DNA of 64,000 nt from Tenacibaculum sp. MAR_2010_89 (lineage in GTDB: Bacteria > Bacteroidota > Bacteroidia > Flavobacteriales > Flavobacteriaceae). Position numbers and translations under genes: made by a program. Within the stretch, counting starts at the first letter, position 1, and each line of letters begins with the position of its first letter. Positions 18,733-27,915 of this stretch are shown one piece after another. The stretch covers positions 558,001-622,000 of the forward strand of contig NZ_FNUB01000005.1 of the NCBI RefSeq assembly GCF_900105985.1, written 5' to 3'. A model generated the notes under the pieces. That model searched no databases. It saw nothing but the letters and a program-made list of their open reading frames with translations, and was not told the origin of the DNA.

Positions 18733-19581
18733 ATGAAGAAAATTCTTTTTACGCTATTAATTAGTTGTTCATTAATTAGTTTTTCTCAAGAAAAAAAAGA
18801 CAGTATCCCTAAAAAATGGGAAGTTACAGGTAAGCTTGTTTTTTTGTTTAATCAATCTACATTTTCTAATTGGGTTGCTGGTGGTAGTAATACTATTGCT
18901 GGAAATATTGCCATAAATTATGATTTTAATTACAACAAAAATAATTGGCGTTGGGATAATAAGATTACTTCAATTTATGGGTTAAGTTATGTAGATGGGC
19001 AAGGGGTTAGAAAAACAGGAGACCGATTTGAATACAACTCTTTATTAGGGTTAAAAGCAGATAAATATTGGTTTTTTTCCTTTTTAAGTAATTTTAGAAC
19101 TCAATATACACGAGGATACGATTATAAAAAAACACCAAAGTTACCTATTTCAGACTTTTTATCACCAGCTTATTGGAGTTTTGGGCCTGGTATGTTGTGG
19201 AAAAAATCTGACAATCAAAGAATAAATATAGCGCCAGCTACTGCAAGATTTACATTTGTTTCTGATGAGTTTTCTGGAAAATATGGTGTGGCTCAAGGTG
19301 ATAATTCAAGTTTTAGTTTAGGTTTTAACTTGTCTGCATATTTTAAGTTTGATGTTATGAAGGATGTTCAAATGGAGAATATTTTAACTGTGTATTCTGA
19401 TTATTTAAATAGCCCTCAAAATATTGATATTGACTATCAAATGCGATTTTTTATCAAGATAAATGAGTATCTTTCTATGAATTTAGGTTTTCATGCCATC
19501 ATAGATGATAATGCCTCTAGTAAAATACAGTTCAAACAGGTATTTGGTTTAGGGCTAAATTATATTTTCCATAAAAGGTGA
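18733..19581 (+). CDS. DUF3078 family outer-membrane beta-barrel protein (first copy)
   Basis: A 282-residue exported protein. Signal peptide 1-19 (MKKILFTLLISCSLISFSQ). The mature protein alternates hydrophobic and polar residues as in a barrel, with the DUF3078 opening WEVTGKLVFLFNQSTFSNWVAGG, repeated NWRWDNK and a C-terminal strand ending GLGLNYIFHKR. The function is unknown; the family is common in Bacteroidota. It is 28 bases after DUF2480 but probably unrelated to Fe-S assembly. The next gene is a paralogue of nearly the same length. Confidence 0.85.
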   Translation: MKKILFTLLISCSLISFSQEKKDSIPKKWEVTGKLVFLFNQSTFSNWVAGGSNTIAGNIAINYDFNYNKNNWRWDNKITSIYGLSYVDGQGVRKTGDRFEYNSLLGLKADKYWFFSFLSNFRTQYTRGYDYKKTPKLPISDFLSPAYWSFGPGMLWKKSDNQRINIAPATARFTFVSDEFSGKYGVAQGDNSSFSLGFNLSAYFKFDVMKDVQMENILTVYSDYLNSPQNIDIDYQMRFFIKINEYLSMNLGFHAIIDDNASSKIQFKQVFGLGLNYIFHKR

Positions 19582-19597
19582 CTTTTGTAAAATTAGG

Positions 19598-19629
19598 TTG
19601 TCTTAAACAAAAGTAAAGGCGTACTTTTG
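19598..19629 (+). promoter_or_regulatory. promoter of the second DUF3078 gene
   Basis: TTG at 19598-19600 and TACTTTTG at 19622-19629 match the flavobacterial consensus with a 21-base spacer. The start codon is 27 bases downstream, so the second copy can be expressed independently of the suf cluster. Confidence 0.6.
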
Positions 19630-19656
19630 CGCCCCTAAAATTTAAATTATTTTAAA

Positions 19657-20508
19657 GTGATGAAAAAAATAGTAGCTATCGCAATGTTATTTGGAACGTT
19701 AGTAGTTAACGCCCAAGAAAAAAAAGAAGAGCCAAAAGAAGGATGGAAAAGAGGAGGAAACATTTCTTTTTTATTCAATCAATCTGCATTTAATAATTGG
19801 TTAGCTGGAGGTGTTAATAATATTTCAGGAACATTAGGGATAAATTACGATTTCAATTATGCTAAAGGAGATTGGACTTGGGATAATAAAATTATTGCTT
19901 CTTATGGTTTAACAAAAATAAAAAATGAAGGTGCTAAAAAAACAGATGATCGTTTTGAGCTTAACTCTTTAGCAGGTAAAAAAGCTTCTGGAAATTGGTA
20001 TTATTCTGCTTTTTTTAATTTTAAAACACAAATGTCTTCAACATATAATGAAGGTATTCAACAATCTCATTTTTTCTCTCCTGCTTACTTTCAGTTTGGT
20101 CCAGGTATGTTATGGAAAAAATCGGAAAATTTAAAAGTTAATTTTGCACCAGCAACTTCAAAATTAATTATTGTTGATAATCAATTTACTGCTGGTTTGC
20201 CTGCTGGAGCAAGTTATTTTGGTGTTAAACCAGGCGAAACTACTAGATATGAACTTGGAGCTGCAATAAACGGGTATTATAAAATAAATATTATGGAAAA
20301 TGTATCTGTTGAAAATATCTTAAATTTATATAGTAATTATTTAGATGAAGCTCAAAATGTAGATATTGATTATACAGTTAATGTTGTAATGAAAATTAAT
20401 AAATACTTATCAGCTAATTTAGCACTACAAGCAATTTATGATGATAATGCGTATGAAGGTTTTCAAACAAGAGAAATTTTTGGTTTAGGAGTAAACTATA
20501 ATTTCTAA
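19657..20508 (+). CDS. DUF3078 family outer-membrane beta-barrel protein (second copy)
   Basis: A 283-residue paralogue of the preceding gene: both share FLFNQS, NW(L/V)AGG, INYDFNY, a WTWDNK/WRWDNK motif, FSPAYFQFGPGMLWKKSEN and a final (G)LGVNYNF strand. Signal peptide 1-19 ends VNAQ. This copy ends in Phe, the canonical barrel terminal residue, while the first ends HKR. The pair is a tandem duplication that has diverged over its whole length. The function is unknown. It has its own promoter and a strong terminator. Confidence 0.85.
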   Translation: MMKKIVAIAMLFGTLVVNAQEKKEEPKEGWKRGGNISFLFNQSAFNNWLAGGVNNISGTLGINYDFNYAKGDWTWDNKIIASYGLTKIKNEGAKKTDDRFELNSLAGKKASGNWYYSAFFNFKTQMSSTYNEGIQQSHFFSPAYFQFGPGMLWKKSENLKVNFAPATSKLIIVDNQFTAGLPAGASYFGVKPGETTRYELGAAINGYYKINIMENVSVENILNLYSNYLDEAQNVDIDYTVNVVMKINKYLSANLALQAIYDDNAYEGFQTREIFGLGVNYNF

Positions 20509-20532
20509 GATAATAATAAAAATATTTTATAT

Positions 20533-20563
20533 AAAGACTGTCTTTTTAGGCAGTCTTTTTTTG
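20533..20563 (+). terminator. terminator after the DUF3078 pair
   Basis: AAAGACTGTC (20533-20542) and GGCAGTCTTT (20549-20558) form a stem with one G-T pair and are followed by more T residues. The stem resembles the one at 28325-28349. Confidence 0.88.
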
Positions 20564-20659
20564 TTTGAATTTGGTTATATGAAATTATGATCTATAAGCA
20601 AAATTGTTTTTGGCACAAAATTTGAAAATGTTTAAGCATAACCATAATAATTAGTGCTT

Positions 20660-21586
20660 ATGAAACGTATAAAATTACTTTTACTGTTAATAATAACAGG
20701 AACTACATTAACCTCTTGTGTTGTTACAAATGATGAATTTATAGATGATGCTGTTTCATTAAATGAACTTATTTCTAGTTACGATTTATGGTATATAGAT
20801 TATCATAAAACTCAAGGTTCAGGAGATGTTCCTTTTATATCCAAAGCTTTTACGGTATCATTTTTAAGTGGTAGAATGTATGCAAATAATAATATAGTAG
20901 ATATAGGAAAAACAGGAAATGGTCTTGGGATCTCTGTTGGACGATATGGTGTTTTTAATAATGTTCTTGAAACTAGTCATAGTTTAGATGGAAATTATGA
21001 TTTTGAAGTAGTTCAATTATCTGATAATGAAATAAGAATTGATTATTTATTGCAAAATGTTAGTTATTATTTAGTTGGATACCAAGTTAATAACTTTGAT
21101 TATGATAAATTGTTTTACGAGAATATAGAATATTTTTTACAAGAATACATAGCTTGGGAAAGAACTGATGCTAAAGGAGGAACTTCAAATGTGTTTGATA
21201 AAGAGCATTTTTTACAGTTCACACCAGAAAATGACGTGACTTTTTATTCATCTCATGATGTGTTTGGCACAAATATTGATAATATAAAGTGGGATTTCAT
21301 TGGAGGCTATGAAGTAGCTGATGTTAGAGGATATAATGATCTAAAAGTTTTAACACTTAATTATGATAGTGGAGATACTGAGAAATTCGAATTAAGCGTT
21401 ATAAATGATGAAACGGTATCATTATACCATTTACGATCTGAAACAACGTATACATTTTCTGGAAGGGGATTTGTACAATATTTAAAAGAAGATAAAAAAA
21501 GAGGTGCGAAACAAGCTGTAAGGAACAGTGGAAGAAAACGTACTAAGATAAAGAGACAAACCGTTCAAAGAAGGGTTTTAAAATAA
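20660..21586 (+). CDS. lipoprotein of unknown function, lipocalin-like repeats possible
   Basis: I chose the ATG at 20660 over the in-frame GTG at 20654. The 308-residue protein has a lipoprotein signal with lipobox LTSC (Cys20). The mature part has two similar halves, each with a W-D/E turn and beta strands (SYDLWYIDYHK, SKAFTVSFLSGRMYANN; then DNIKWDFIGGYEVADVR, LKVLTLNY). This resembles lipocalin-like or nuclear-transport-factor-type beta domains of Bacteroidota, but I do not recognise the family. The C-terminus is strongly basic (KKRGAKQAVRNSGRKRTKIK). It is a single gene followed by two hairpins. Confidence 0.7.
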   Translation: MKRIKLLLLLIITGTTLTSCVVTNDEFIDDAVSLNELISSYDLWYIDYHKTQGSGDVPFISKAFTVSFLSGRMYANNNIVDIGKTGNGLGISVGRYGVFNNVLETSHSLDGNYDFEVVQLSDNEIRIDYLLQNVSYYLVGYQVNNFDYDKLFYENIEYFLQEYIAWERTDAKGGTSNVFDKEHFLQFTPENDVTFYSSHDVFGTNIDNIKWDFIGGYEVADVRGYNDLKVLTLNYDSGDTEKFELSVINDETVSLYHLRSETTYTFSGRGFVQYLKEDKKRGAKQAVRNSGRKRTKIKRQTVQRRVLK

Positions 21587-21608
21587 AGTTTGGTTAGTTG
21601 ATTTTTGG

Positions 21609-21663
21609 TTGGTTATTTTTAATAACCAATTGAAATAAACCGCTCCGAGAGGAGCGGTTTTTT
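21609..21663 (+). terminator. two adjacent hairpins, the second a GC-rich terminator
   Basis: First hairpin: TTGGTTATT (21609-21617) / AATAACCAA (21621-21629). Second: AAACCGCTCC (21637-21646), loop GAGA, GGAGCGGTTT (21651-21660) followed by TTT, a very stable GNRA-like-loop terminator. The first may protect the 3' end or be a remnant terminator. Confidence 0.9.
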
Positions 21664-21722
21664 ATTTTTTATAACATCCTGTTTACATAAAAAAAATTAC
21701 CTTTATAGAAATTACACTTAAA

Positions 21723-22475
21723 ATGAGAAAAACTGCTTTTATAACAGGTGCTACATCAGGAATAGGAAAAGCGACAGCTATGTTTTTTGCTAAAAACAAT
21801 ATTAACTTGGTAATTTGCGGAAGGCGTGTTGAAAAGTTAAAAACTCTAGAAAAAGAGCTTTTAAAATATACTAAAGTACATACATTACAATTTGATGTTC
21901 GTTTTAAAGATCAAGTAGAAAAAGCAATCAATAGTTTGCCAGATGACTTTAAAAAAATAGATGTTCTTATTAATAATGCAGGAAACGCTCATGGATTAAG
22001 TTCTATTCAAGAAGGAAGTGTTGATGATTGGGATGCTATGATTGATGGTAATGTAAAAGGACTATTATATGTTTCAAAATCAATAATTCCTCAAATGGTT
22101 GAGAGAAATGATGGTTTTATTGTAAATATAGGCTCTATTGCAGGAAAAGAAGTGTATCCTAATGGTAACGTTTATTGTGCGTCTAAGTTTGCTGTAAATG
22201 CTTTAAATAAAGGAATGCGTTTAGATTTAAATAAACATAATATTCGTGTTTGTGCAATACATCCAGGTTTAGTTGAAACAGAGTTTTCAGATGTACGATT
22301 TAAAGGAGATACAAATAAAGCTAAAACTGTTTATCAGGGATATAAAGCATTACAAGCAGAAGATATTGCTGATATTATTCATTTTGTGATAACAAGGCCT
22401 TATCATGTAAATATTGAAGATTTAATAGTGTATCCTACTGCGCAAGCAAGCGCTACAGTTTTAAATAAAAATTAA
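21723..22475 (+). CDS. YdfG-like short-chain dehydrogenase (3-hydroxy acid dehydrogenase type)
   Basis: A 250-residue classical SDR, cytoplasmic. The cofactor loop is TGATSGIGKA, and the Arg pair in ICGRRVEKL points to NADP. NNAGNAHG and the catalytic Ser in NIGSIAG with the YCASK Tyr-Lys complete the active site. The region from VDDWDAMIDGNVKGLLYVSK to VRFKGDTNKAKTVYQG follows E. coli YdfG (NADP-dependent oxidation of 3-hydroxy acids such as serine and 3-hydroxypropionate derivatives) closely in order and spacing. The AlbA_2 gene follows after 6 bases. Confidence 0.9.
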   Translation: MRKTAFITGATSGIGKATAMFFAKNNINLVICGRRVEKLKTLEKELLKYTKVHTLQFDVRFKDQVEKAINSLPDDFKKIDVLINNAGNAHGLSSIQEGSVDDWDAMIDGNVKGLLYVSKSIIPQMVERNDGFIVNIGSIAGKEVYPNGNVYCASKFAVNALNKGMRLDLNKHNIRVCAIHPGLVETEFSDVRFKGDTNKAKTVYQGYKALQAEDIADIIHFVITRPYHVNIEDLIVYPTAQASATVLNKN

Positions 22476-22481
22476 TAAAAA

Positions 22482-23621
22482 GTGATTAACAAACGGCTTT
22501 TAATTAAGAATTTACTTTCTAAAAATGATGAAAATAGCTTTTATGATAAGAAGCAACAGTTGTCATTAAATTCAAGAGAAGGAAAGGCTAAATTTATAAA
22601 GCATGTTTGTGCACTGTCTAACTCTAATCCTGATAATAATTCATATATAGTTATTGGGGTAGAAGATGAGAAGAATAAAATTATTGGAGTTGATTTTTTT
22701 GATGATAGCAAAATCCAAAATTTGGTAAATGCATATTTAAATAATCCTCCTAAGATTGAGTATGAAAATGTACCATTTCCTAGATTACCTCGCTATAAAG
22801 TAGTAGGATTAGTTACTATATACCCTAATAATGAAATGTCATCGTTAAAAAAAACAGCTTGGAAGTATCCAAAAGGAGCGGTTTTTTATAGAAGAGGAAG
22901 TAATTCAATACCAGTTGAAGGTTTTTTTGAAGTAAAAAATACAAATCAACCTATTGTTGAGGCTATTGAAAAAAACGCTAGGAATAATATAGAGTTAACA
23001 TTGAATGGGGTTTTTGATTTTTTTAAAAAACATAAAAAAGAATACAATCCTCAATATAAGGTGTTTAAAGAGCAATTTGTGTTGTGCTGGGCAGGAAAAG
23101 AAACTTTAATAAATAAAGAGGTTTATTTTTCACGAGTAGACATAGAGTTAGTTAATGAACAAGTACGATTATTCTTTTCTGATTTAGATGATGTTCAAAT
23201 TTCTTTCAATGAGCATTCGTTTATTATAACTGAATATATTTTGTTAGGTATAGATACTAGTGAAAAAAGATATCCATTAGAGAAAACAATTATTCATTTT
23301 AAAGATAATGGAATACACGATATAGCTTCAGAGTTTTTGTTTGACCCCCCTCAATTTGATAAAAAAATATTGCACCATATTTACAATACTAATAATAGTA
23401 TAGTTTCAAAAATTGAAAAAGAAATTTCTTTAACTTTAACTGAGCAGGTAGATGTTTTAAAGCTTCCTACAACTTATTTAATTTGTTATTTGAATGGTTT
23501 TTTAGAGGCATCAAAACAATTAAAGAAAGCAAAAAACTATATTCGAGATTTGGAGGATAAAACAACTTATGTAAAGTATAAAGAAGCATTACGTGTATTA
23601 CGTAAAGTAAAGTACAGTTAA
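22482..23621 (+). CDS. AlbA_2/Schlafen-domain ATP-binding protein
   Basis: Starts at GTG 22482, six bases after the SDR stop. The 379-residue protein has an N-terminal AlbA_2 (divergent AAA, Schlafen-type) domain: EGKAKFIKHVCALSNS and YIVIGVEDEKNKIIGVDFFD (about residues 30-80), with YRRGSNSIPV near 145. The rest is not a usual helix-turn-helix; its C-terminus is a helical, Lys-rich stretch (LEASKQLKKAKNYIRDLEDK). AlbA_2 proteins occur as regulators and in defence systems; no toxin or nuclease motif is visible here. Cotranscription with an SDR is probably incidental. Molecular role unknown. Confidence 0.75.
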   Translation: MINKRLLIKNLLSKNDENSFYDKKQQLSLNSREGKAKFIKHVCALSNSNPDNNSYIVIGVEDEKNKIIGVDFFDDSKIQNLVNAYLNNPPKIEYENVPFPRLPRYKVVGLVTIYPNNEMSSLKKTAWKYPKGAVFYRRGSNSIPVEGFFEVKNTNQPIVEAIEKNARNNIELTLNGVFDFFKKHKKEYNPQYKVFKEQFVLCWAGKETLINKEVYFSRVDIELVNEQVRLFFSDLDDVQISFNEHSFIITEYILLGIDTSEKRYPLEKTIIHFKDNGIHDIASEFLFDPPQFDKKILHHIYNTNNSIVSKIEKEISLTLTEQVDVLKLPTTYLICYLNGFLEASKQLKKAKNYIRDLEDKTTYVKYKEALRVLRKVKYS

Positions 23622-23656
23622 AAAGACGTTAGTGTTTATTTACCAACGCCTTTTTT
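23620..23656. terminator. imperfect bidirectional terminator
   Basis: AAAAAG-ACGTT-AGT and the facing ACCAACGCCTTTTTT pair with two mismatches around a loop near 23635-23640. It lies between the convergent AlbA_2 and GH92 genes, 7 bases before the latter's stop codon. Confidence 0.6.
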
Positions 23657-23662
23657 GAAAAA

Positions 23663-25993
23663 CTAGTTATTAGGTTGGTTACTCATTTCAAAAATTATTT
23701 CACCACCATTAGTTATATCATGATGCGAAAGCAAAAAGGATTCTAGTTTTTTACCATTAACCAAAACATTTTTTACAAATACATTTTCTTTACTTTGTTT
23801 TTTTACTGTGATTTTTAATGTTTTTCCATTTTCTAAATGAATTGTAGCGTTCTTAATGTTAGGGCTACCAATGGCATAATAAGGAGATCCAGGAGTTACG
23901 GGGTAAAACCCTAGGCTACTAAATATATACCAAGCACTCATTTGACCCGCATCATCATTCCCACATAACCCTTCTACAGAGGGCGCATACATACTGTTCA
24001 TAATCATACGAACACGTTTTTGAGTTTTTTCTGGATGCCCTGTCCAATTATATAAGTATGGAATATGATGCCCAGGTTCATTACCATGTACATAATTACC
24101 TATAATTCCATCACGAGTTATGTCTTCATGATTAGCTATGTATTTATCATCAATTTCTGTGGTAAATAATTCATCTAATTGTTTACTAAACTTTTCTTTT
24201 CCTCCCATCATTTTAATCATTTCATCTATATTTTGTGGTACATATAAGCCATAGTTCCACGCGTTTCCTTCAATAAATCCTTGTCCATGAGTGTCCATTG
24301 GATCAAAATTTTCTCTAAAAGAACCATTAGTTAATCTTGGTCTCATAAAACCAATGGAAGAATCATACACATTTTTATAGTACTCTGATCTTGATAAGTA
24401 TTCTTTTTCAATACTAATATCTCCAGTTTTTTTAGCTACTTGAGCAATACACCAATCATTATAAGCATACTCTAATGTTTTTGAGACTGAAGAATGGCTT
24501 TTGTCATCTGGAACATATTTGTATTTCATGTATTCACCAATGCCGTCAAAATATTTTACAGTTGCCGTATTAGTTGAAGCTTTTAAAGCATGGTTTTTGT
24601 TAAAATCCCCTACATTTTTAACCATAGCATCTGCAATTACTGAAGTAGCATGATATCCAATCATACACCAATTTTCATTGGCATAATGGCTCCAAATAGG
24701 TAGCATTTTATGTACACTTTGATCATGATGGGCTAGCATTGATTTTATCATGTCGTTATTTCTCTTAGGTTGTGTAATGTTGTATAAAGGATGTAATGCC
24801 CTATAAGTATCCCAAAGAGAAAAAATAGTGTAATTGGTAAAACCATCAGAAGTATAAATGTTTTGATCTAATCCACGATATTTTCCGTCTACATCTTCAT
24901 ATAAAATAGGTGACAAGTTGGTATGATATAAAGCAGTATAAAATGTAGTTTTATCATTTTCGGTTAATGTTTCTACTTCAATTTTTTGTAGTTCTTTGTT
25001 CCAATTAGCTTTAGTTTTTTCTCTGACTTTGTTAAAATCCCAATGTGGTATTTCAGTTTTTAAATTATTTAAAGCTCCATTAGTACTTACTGGAGACAAA
25101 GCAAACTTTATATTTATTTTTTCACCCTCTTCAGTATTGAAATTAAAATAGGCTCTAATATCTTTTCCGGCCATTTCAGGAAAGTTTTTATTTTGTTTAA
25201 ACCTTCTATAAAAGCCATCATAAGTTTCTTTATTGTATTTCTTATGACCATAACTTTTAAAAGGCTTAGAAAACTGCATAGCAAAGAAAACTTTTTTAGT
25301 TCTTGCCCATCCTTTAGTTTGCCTGTATCCAGTTACTAACGTATCATTTTCTACACGAATAAATGTCCATACATTTTTATTATTGTGATGATATACATTA
25401 TAAACTAAATCTAAAATAATATGTGAATCTTCTGATTTTGGAAAAGTATATTGATGAAAACCAACACGTTCGCTAGCTGTTAATTCAGCTTTTATGCCAT
25501 AGCTATCCAGATTTACACTATAGTAACCAGGTGATGCTTTTTCTTTAGTGTGAGAAAATGTAGAATAAAAACCTTTAGAATTGTCTGCCTTTTTTAAAGG
25601 ATCTAGTACTAAATTACCTGTAGTAGGCATTACTAAAAAATCACCCAAATCTGCATGACCTGTTCCACTAAAGTTAGTGTGAGCAAAACCAATAATGGTT
25701 GAATCTTTATATTGATATCCTGCACAATATTCATACGTTTCTTTATTGTATGAACCATCTTTATTGAACATTACTTCAAAGTTAGTTTGAGGGCTTAGTT
25801 GAACCATTCCAAAAGGAGCAGTTGCTCCAGGAAATACATGTCCCATTTTACTGGTTCCTATAGTAGGATTCACATATTTTGTAAAATCTATATTTGATTT
25901 ACTCTCAACAATATTATCTGTTGATTTTTTTTGACAACTTATTCCTAAAAGAAATAAGCTTAAAAGAAAAGGGAATTTAATTGAAGGTTTCAT
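23663..25993 (-). CDS. GH92 family alpha-mannosidase, lipoprotein
   Basis: Surface or periplasmic exo-alpha-mannosidase of GH92, a calcium-dependent inverting family abundant in Bacteroidota. The ATG at 25993 gives 776 residues and a lipoprotein signal (FPFLLSLFLLGISC); a longer frame to 26041 adds no motif. The N-terminal beta-sandwich has the family opening NPTIGTSKMGHVFPGATAPFG. The catalytic (alpha/alpha)6 part has FSLWDTYRALHPLYN, EGNAWNYG with Glu575 as likely acid, HGNEPGHH, and CGNDDAGQMSAWY with Asp680-681. No SusCD pair or sulfatase is adjacent, so it is not in an evident polysaccharide locus. N-glycan or yeast mannan fragments are possible targets. Confidence 0.93.
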   Translation of the reverse strand: MKPSIKFPFLLSLFLLGISCQKKSTDNIVESKSNIDFTKYVNPTIGTSKMGHVFPGATAPFGMVQLSPQTNFEVMFNKDGSYNKETYEYCAGYQYKDSTIIGFAHTNFSGTGHADLGDFLVMPTTGNLVLDPLKKADNSKGFYSTFSHTKEKASPGYYSVNLDSYGIKAELTASERVGFHQYTFPKSEDSHIILDLVYNVYHHNNKNVWTFIRVENDTLVTGYRQTKGWARTKKVFFAMQFSKPFKSYGHKKYNKETYDGFYRRFKQNKNFPEMAGKDIRAYFNFNTEEGEKINIKFALSPVSTNGALNNLKTEIPHWDFNKVREKTKANWNKELQKIEVETLTENDKTTFYTALYHTNLSPILYEDVDGKYRGLDQNIYTSDGFTNYTIFSLWDTYRALHPLYNITQPKRNNDMIKSMLAHHDQSVHKMLPIWSHYANENWCMIGYHATSVIADAMVKNVGDFNKNHALKASTNTATVKYFDGIGEYMKYKYVPDDKSHSSVSKTLEYAYNDWCIAQVAKKTGDISIEKEYLSRSEYYKNVYDSSIGFMRPRLTNGSFRENFDPMDTHGQGFIEGNAWNYGLYVPQNIDEMIKMMGGKEKFSKQLDELFTTEIDDKYIANHEDITRDGIIGNYVHGNEPGHHIPYLYNWTGHPEKTQKRVRMIMNSMYAPSVEGLCGNDDAGQMSAWYIFSSLGFYPVTPGSPYYAIGSPNIKNATIHLENGKTLKITVKKQSKENVFVKNVLVNGKKLESFLLSHHDITNGGEIIFEMSNQPNN

Positions 25994-26117
25994 AATTTTT
26001 AATAAAAAGGTGTTTGTAGTGCTAAAAAAGCAAAAAAACATCTAAAAACCTCCTTGAAAATATTTTTATATCAATAATTATCGAATTCAAACAAAATAAT
26101 TATTTTTGTTAATTAAT

Positions 26118-26155
26118 AAACAAAAAAAGAAAAACCTCGAATTAATCAAGGTTTT
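26118..26155 (-). terminator. terminator after the HHH protein gene (minus)
   Basis: AAAACCT (26131-26137) pairs with AGGTTTT (26149-26155), extended inward by G-C and A-T pairs around one mismatch. Read on the minus strand the stem is followed by TTTTCTTTTTTT. Confidence 0.75.
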
Positions 26156-26180
26156 ATTGTTTTAATAGAACGTATTTTTA

Positions 26181-26768
26181 TTATTTACCACCATCAAGTT
26201 TGTCTTGCCAGTCTTTTAGTTCTTTCCATTTACCTTCATAAGCAAGTTGAGCTTGTTTAGGCCAAGTTCCAGGTTTGTGTATTTTATATCTATCTCCTCC
26301 ACTCTTTAGTACTTCTTGACATTTTTCTATTGAAGTTTCCCCTAAGGACTTCCATGTTTTAATTCCGAAATTATGAAAAAGACCTTCAATTTTGGGACCT
26401 ATTCCTTCTACCACTTTTAAATCATCTTGTTTTATTTTTTTACCAAAAGCAGCTTTTGCATCAGTAGCATTAAAAGGTATATTATTGTTTGCGTTACTTG
26501 TAAGTGAAGAAGCGATATTTGTTTTAGCAGTTTCTAAACTAGTTTCTAAATTTTTAGCGTTTTTAGTACAAAGATCTAAATCTGCTTGTAATGTAGATTT
26601 TGCTTTTGAACAAGCAGTTAAGTCAGCCTCTAATCTTGCAATTTTATTATTAAGGGTATCGTTGTTGTTATTTTTACTAGTACCTAATAAATATCCTAGA
26701 AAAGCACAAATGGCACCAACTAATAATGGAATTAACCAACATGGTATATGGATTGCTAATAAAGTCAT
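26181..26768 (-). CDS. membrane-anchored coiled-coil protein with C-terminal helix-hairpin-helix domain
   Basis: A 195-residue protein in three parts. Residues 9-28 are a transmembrane helix (LIPLLVGAICAFLGYLLG). Residues about 40-90 are a coiled coil with regular Leu, Ala and Cys (IARLEADLTACSKAKSTLQ). Residues about 118-190 are a helix-hairpin-helix domain: DLKVVEGIGPKIEGLFHNFG, then GGDRYKIHKPGTWPKQA. This HHH form occurs at the ends of otherwise unrelated bacterial proteins and resembles non-specific DNA-binding HHH modules. The OmpA protein gene is 23 bases upstream on the same strand, so the pair is probably one operon. The function is unknown. Confidence 0.8.
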   Translation of the reverse strand: MTLLAIHIPCWLIPLLVGAICAFLGYLLGTSKNNNNDTLNNKIARLEADLTACSKAKSTLQADLDLCTKNAKNLETSLETAKTNIASSLTSNANNNIPFNATDAKAAFGKKIKQDDLKVVEGIGPKIEGLFHNFGIKTWKSLGETSIEKCQEVLKSGGDRYKIHKPGTWPKQAQLAYEGKWKELKDWQDKLDGGK

Positions 26769-26791
26769 GTTTTTAATTTTTTATGATTATT

Positions 26792-27739
26792 TTAATTAAT
26801 AGTTATTTCAATTCTTCTGTTTTTTGCTCTACCTTCTTCAGTTGTGTTATCTGAAATAGGAGTATTTTGACCTTCAGAAGCAACAGTTATATTTTGAGAT
26901 AAAATCCCATTTTTAATTAAATATGTTTTTATAAAGTTAGCTCTATCCAAACCTAACTTCATATTCCCATCTTTATTTCCTGTATTATCTGTATGGCCAG
27001 TAACTTGAATTATGACACCTAATTTATCTACACATTTTGAGATATCAGCAAATTTTTGACGCTGTTCTGGAGTTAAATTAATACTTGCTTGCCCTGTTTT
27101 AAAGTATATAAGCAATGGGCTTTCTTTAATAGTTTCACAAGCTTTTTTTAGAGTTTCATCACTTTTTAAAGCCTCATCAGTTCTTGTAAAAATATCAAAC
27201 TTTAAAGGGCCATATAAAATGTTGTTTTTATTAGCGACTAAATCATTATTTAACTCTCCGTAGGTATTAATTAGTTTTGACGAAATATTTTGAGAAACCA
27301 TATAATTTTTAACAGAGTTAGCTCGAGCTAACCCTAAGTTAGGAAATGCTGAGTTGTTGTTTTCATCATTCATATAATACCCCGTAATATTAAGGCGTTT
27401 GTTTTCATCTGAGTTTAAATATTCTCTAATCATTGAAATCCCATTATTTAATGAAGTAGATACAGAGTCACGAATGGAAAAACCGGAGGTGTTAAAATTG
27501 AAATTTTCATTGATTTCATAGGCTAAATTCCCACGAGTATCTTTAATACTAAAAGGTAGTGAAGTTGGGTGCTTAGTTTTAGGTTTACTTACTTCTTCAT
27601 TACTTGTTTTTTGGGTTTTTTGTTTAGAACTATCGCAACTTTCAGCATAGCAAACAGTACAACACATATACCAATATAAAATTGATCCAATAATAATGGT
27701 TAGCAGAATACCTAATAAATAAATTGATTTTTTACTCAT
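26792..27739 (-). CDS. OmpA family protein with inner TM anchor and two OmpA-like domains
   Basis: A 315-residue protein. Residues 7-25 form a transmembrane anchor followed by a Cys cluster (CCTVCYAESC, four Cys). A degenerate OmpA-like domain spans about 75-190 (LNITGYYMND, LGLARANSVKNYM). A complete one spans about 205-315: LLIYFKTGQASIN, VTGHTDNTGNKDGN and the peptidoglycan-contact GRAKNRRIEITIN. It is likely a cell-wall-bound envelope protein. It is cotranscribed with the HHH membrane protein downstream; such a pair could tether wall, membrane and DNA, but that is inference. Paired OmpA domains of unequal preservation suggest an old duplication. Confidence 0.88.
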   Translation of the reverse strand: MSKKSIYLLGILLTIIIGSILYWYMCCTVCYAESCDSSKQKTQKTSNEEVSKPKTKHPTSLPFSIKDTRGNLAYEINENFNFNTSGFSIRDSVSTSLNNGISMIREYLNSDENKRLNITGYYMNDENNNSAFPNLGLARANSVKNYMVSQNISSKLINTYGELNNDLVANKNNILYGPLKFDIFTRTDEALKSDETLKKACETIKESPLLIYFKTGQASINLTPEQRQKFADISKCVDKLGVIIQVTGHTDNTGNKDGNMKLGLDRANFIKTYLIKNGILSQNITVASEGQNTPISDNTTEEGRAKNRRIEITIN

Positions 27740-27915
27740 TAGTTTATGGTTTAAATTATTGATTGTTAAATTATTAAAAATTAATTGAAAAATAAAATTT
27801 TGTTTTTCACGAAATTTTAAGACTTACTGCTAAATAAATGTTAAGGTGTATAAATTAATGAAACACTTTTATAAAAACATAGTCTTATAGGAAACATAAC
27901 TTAACAATCAATCTC

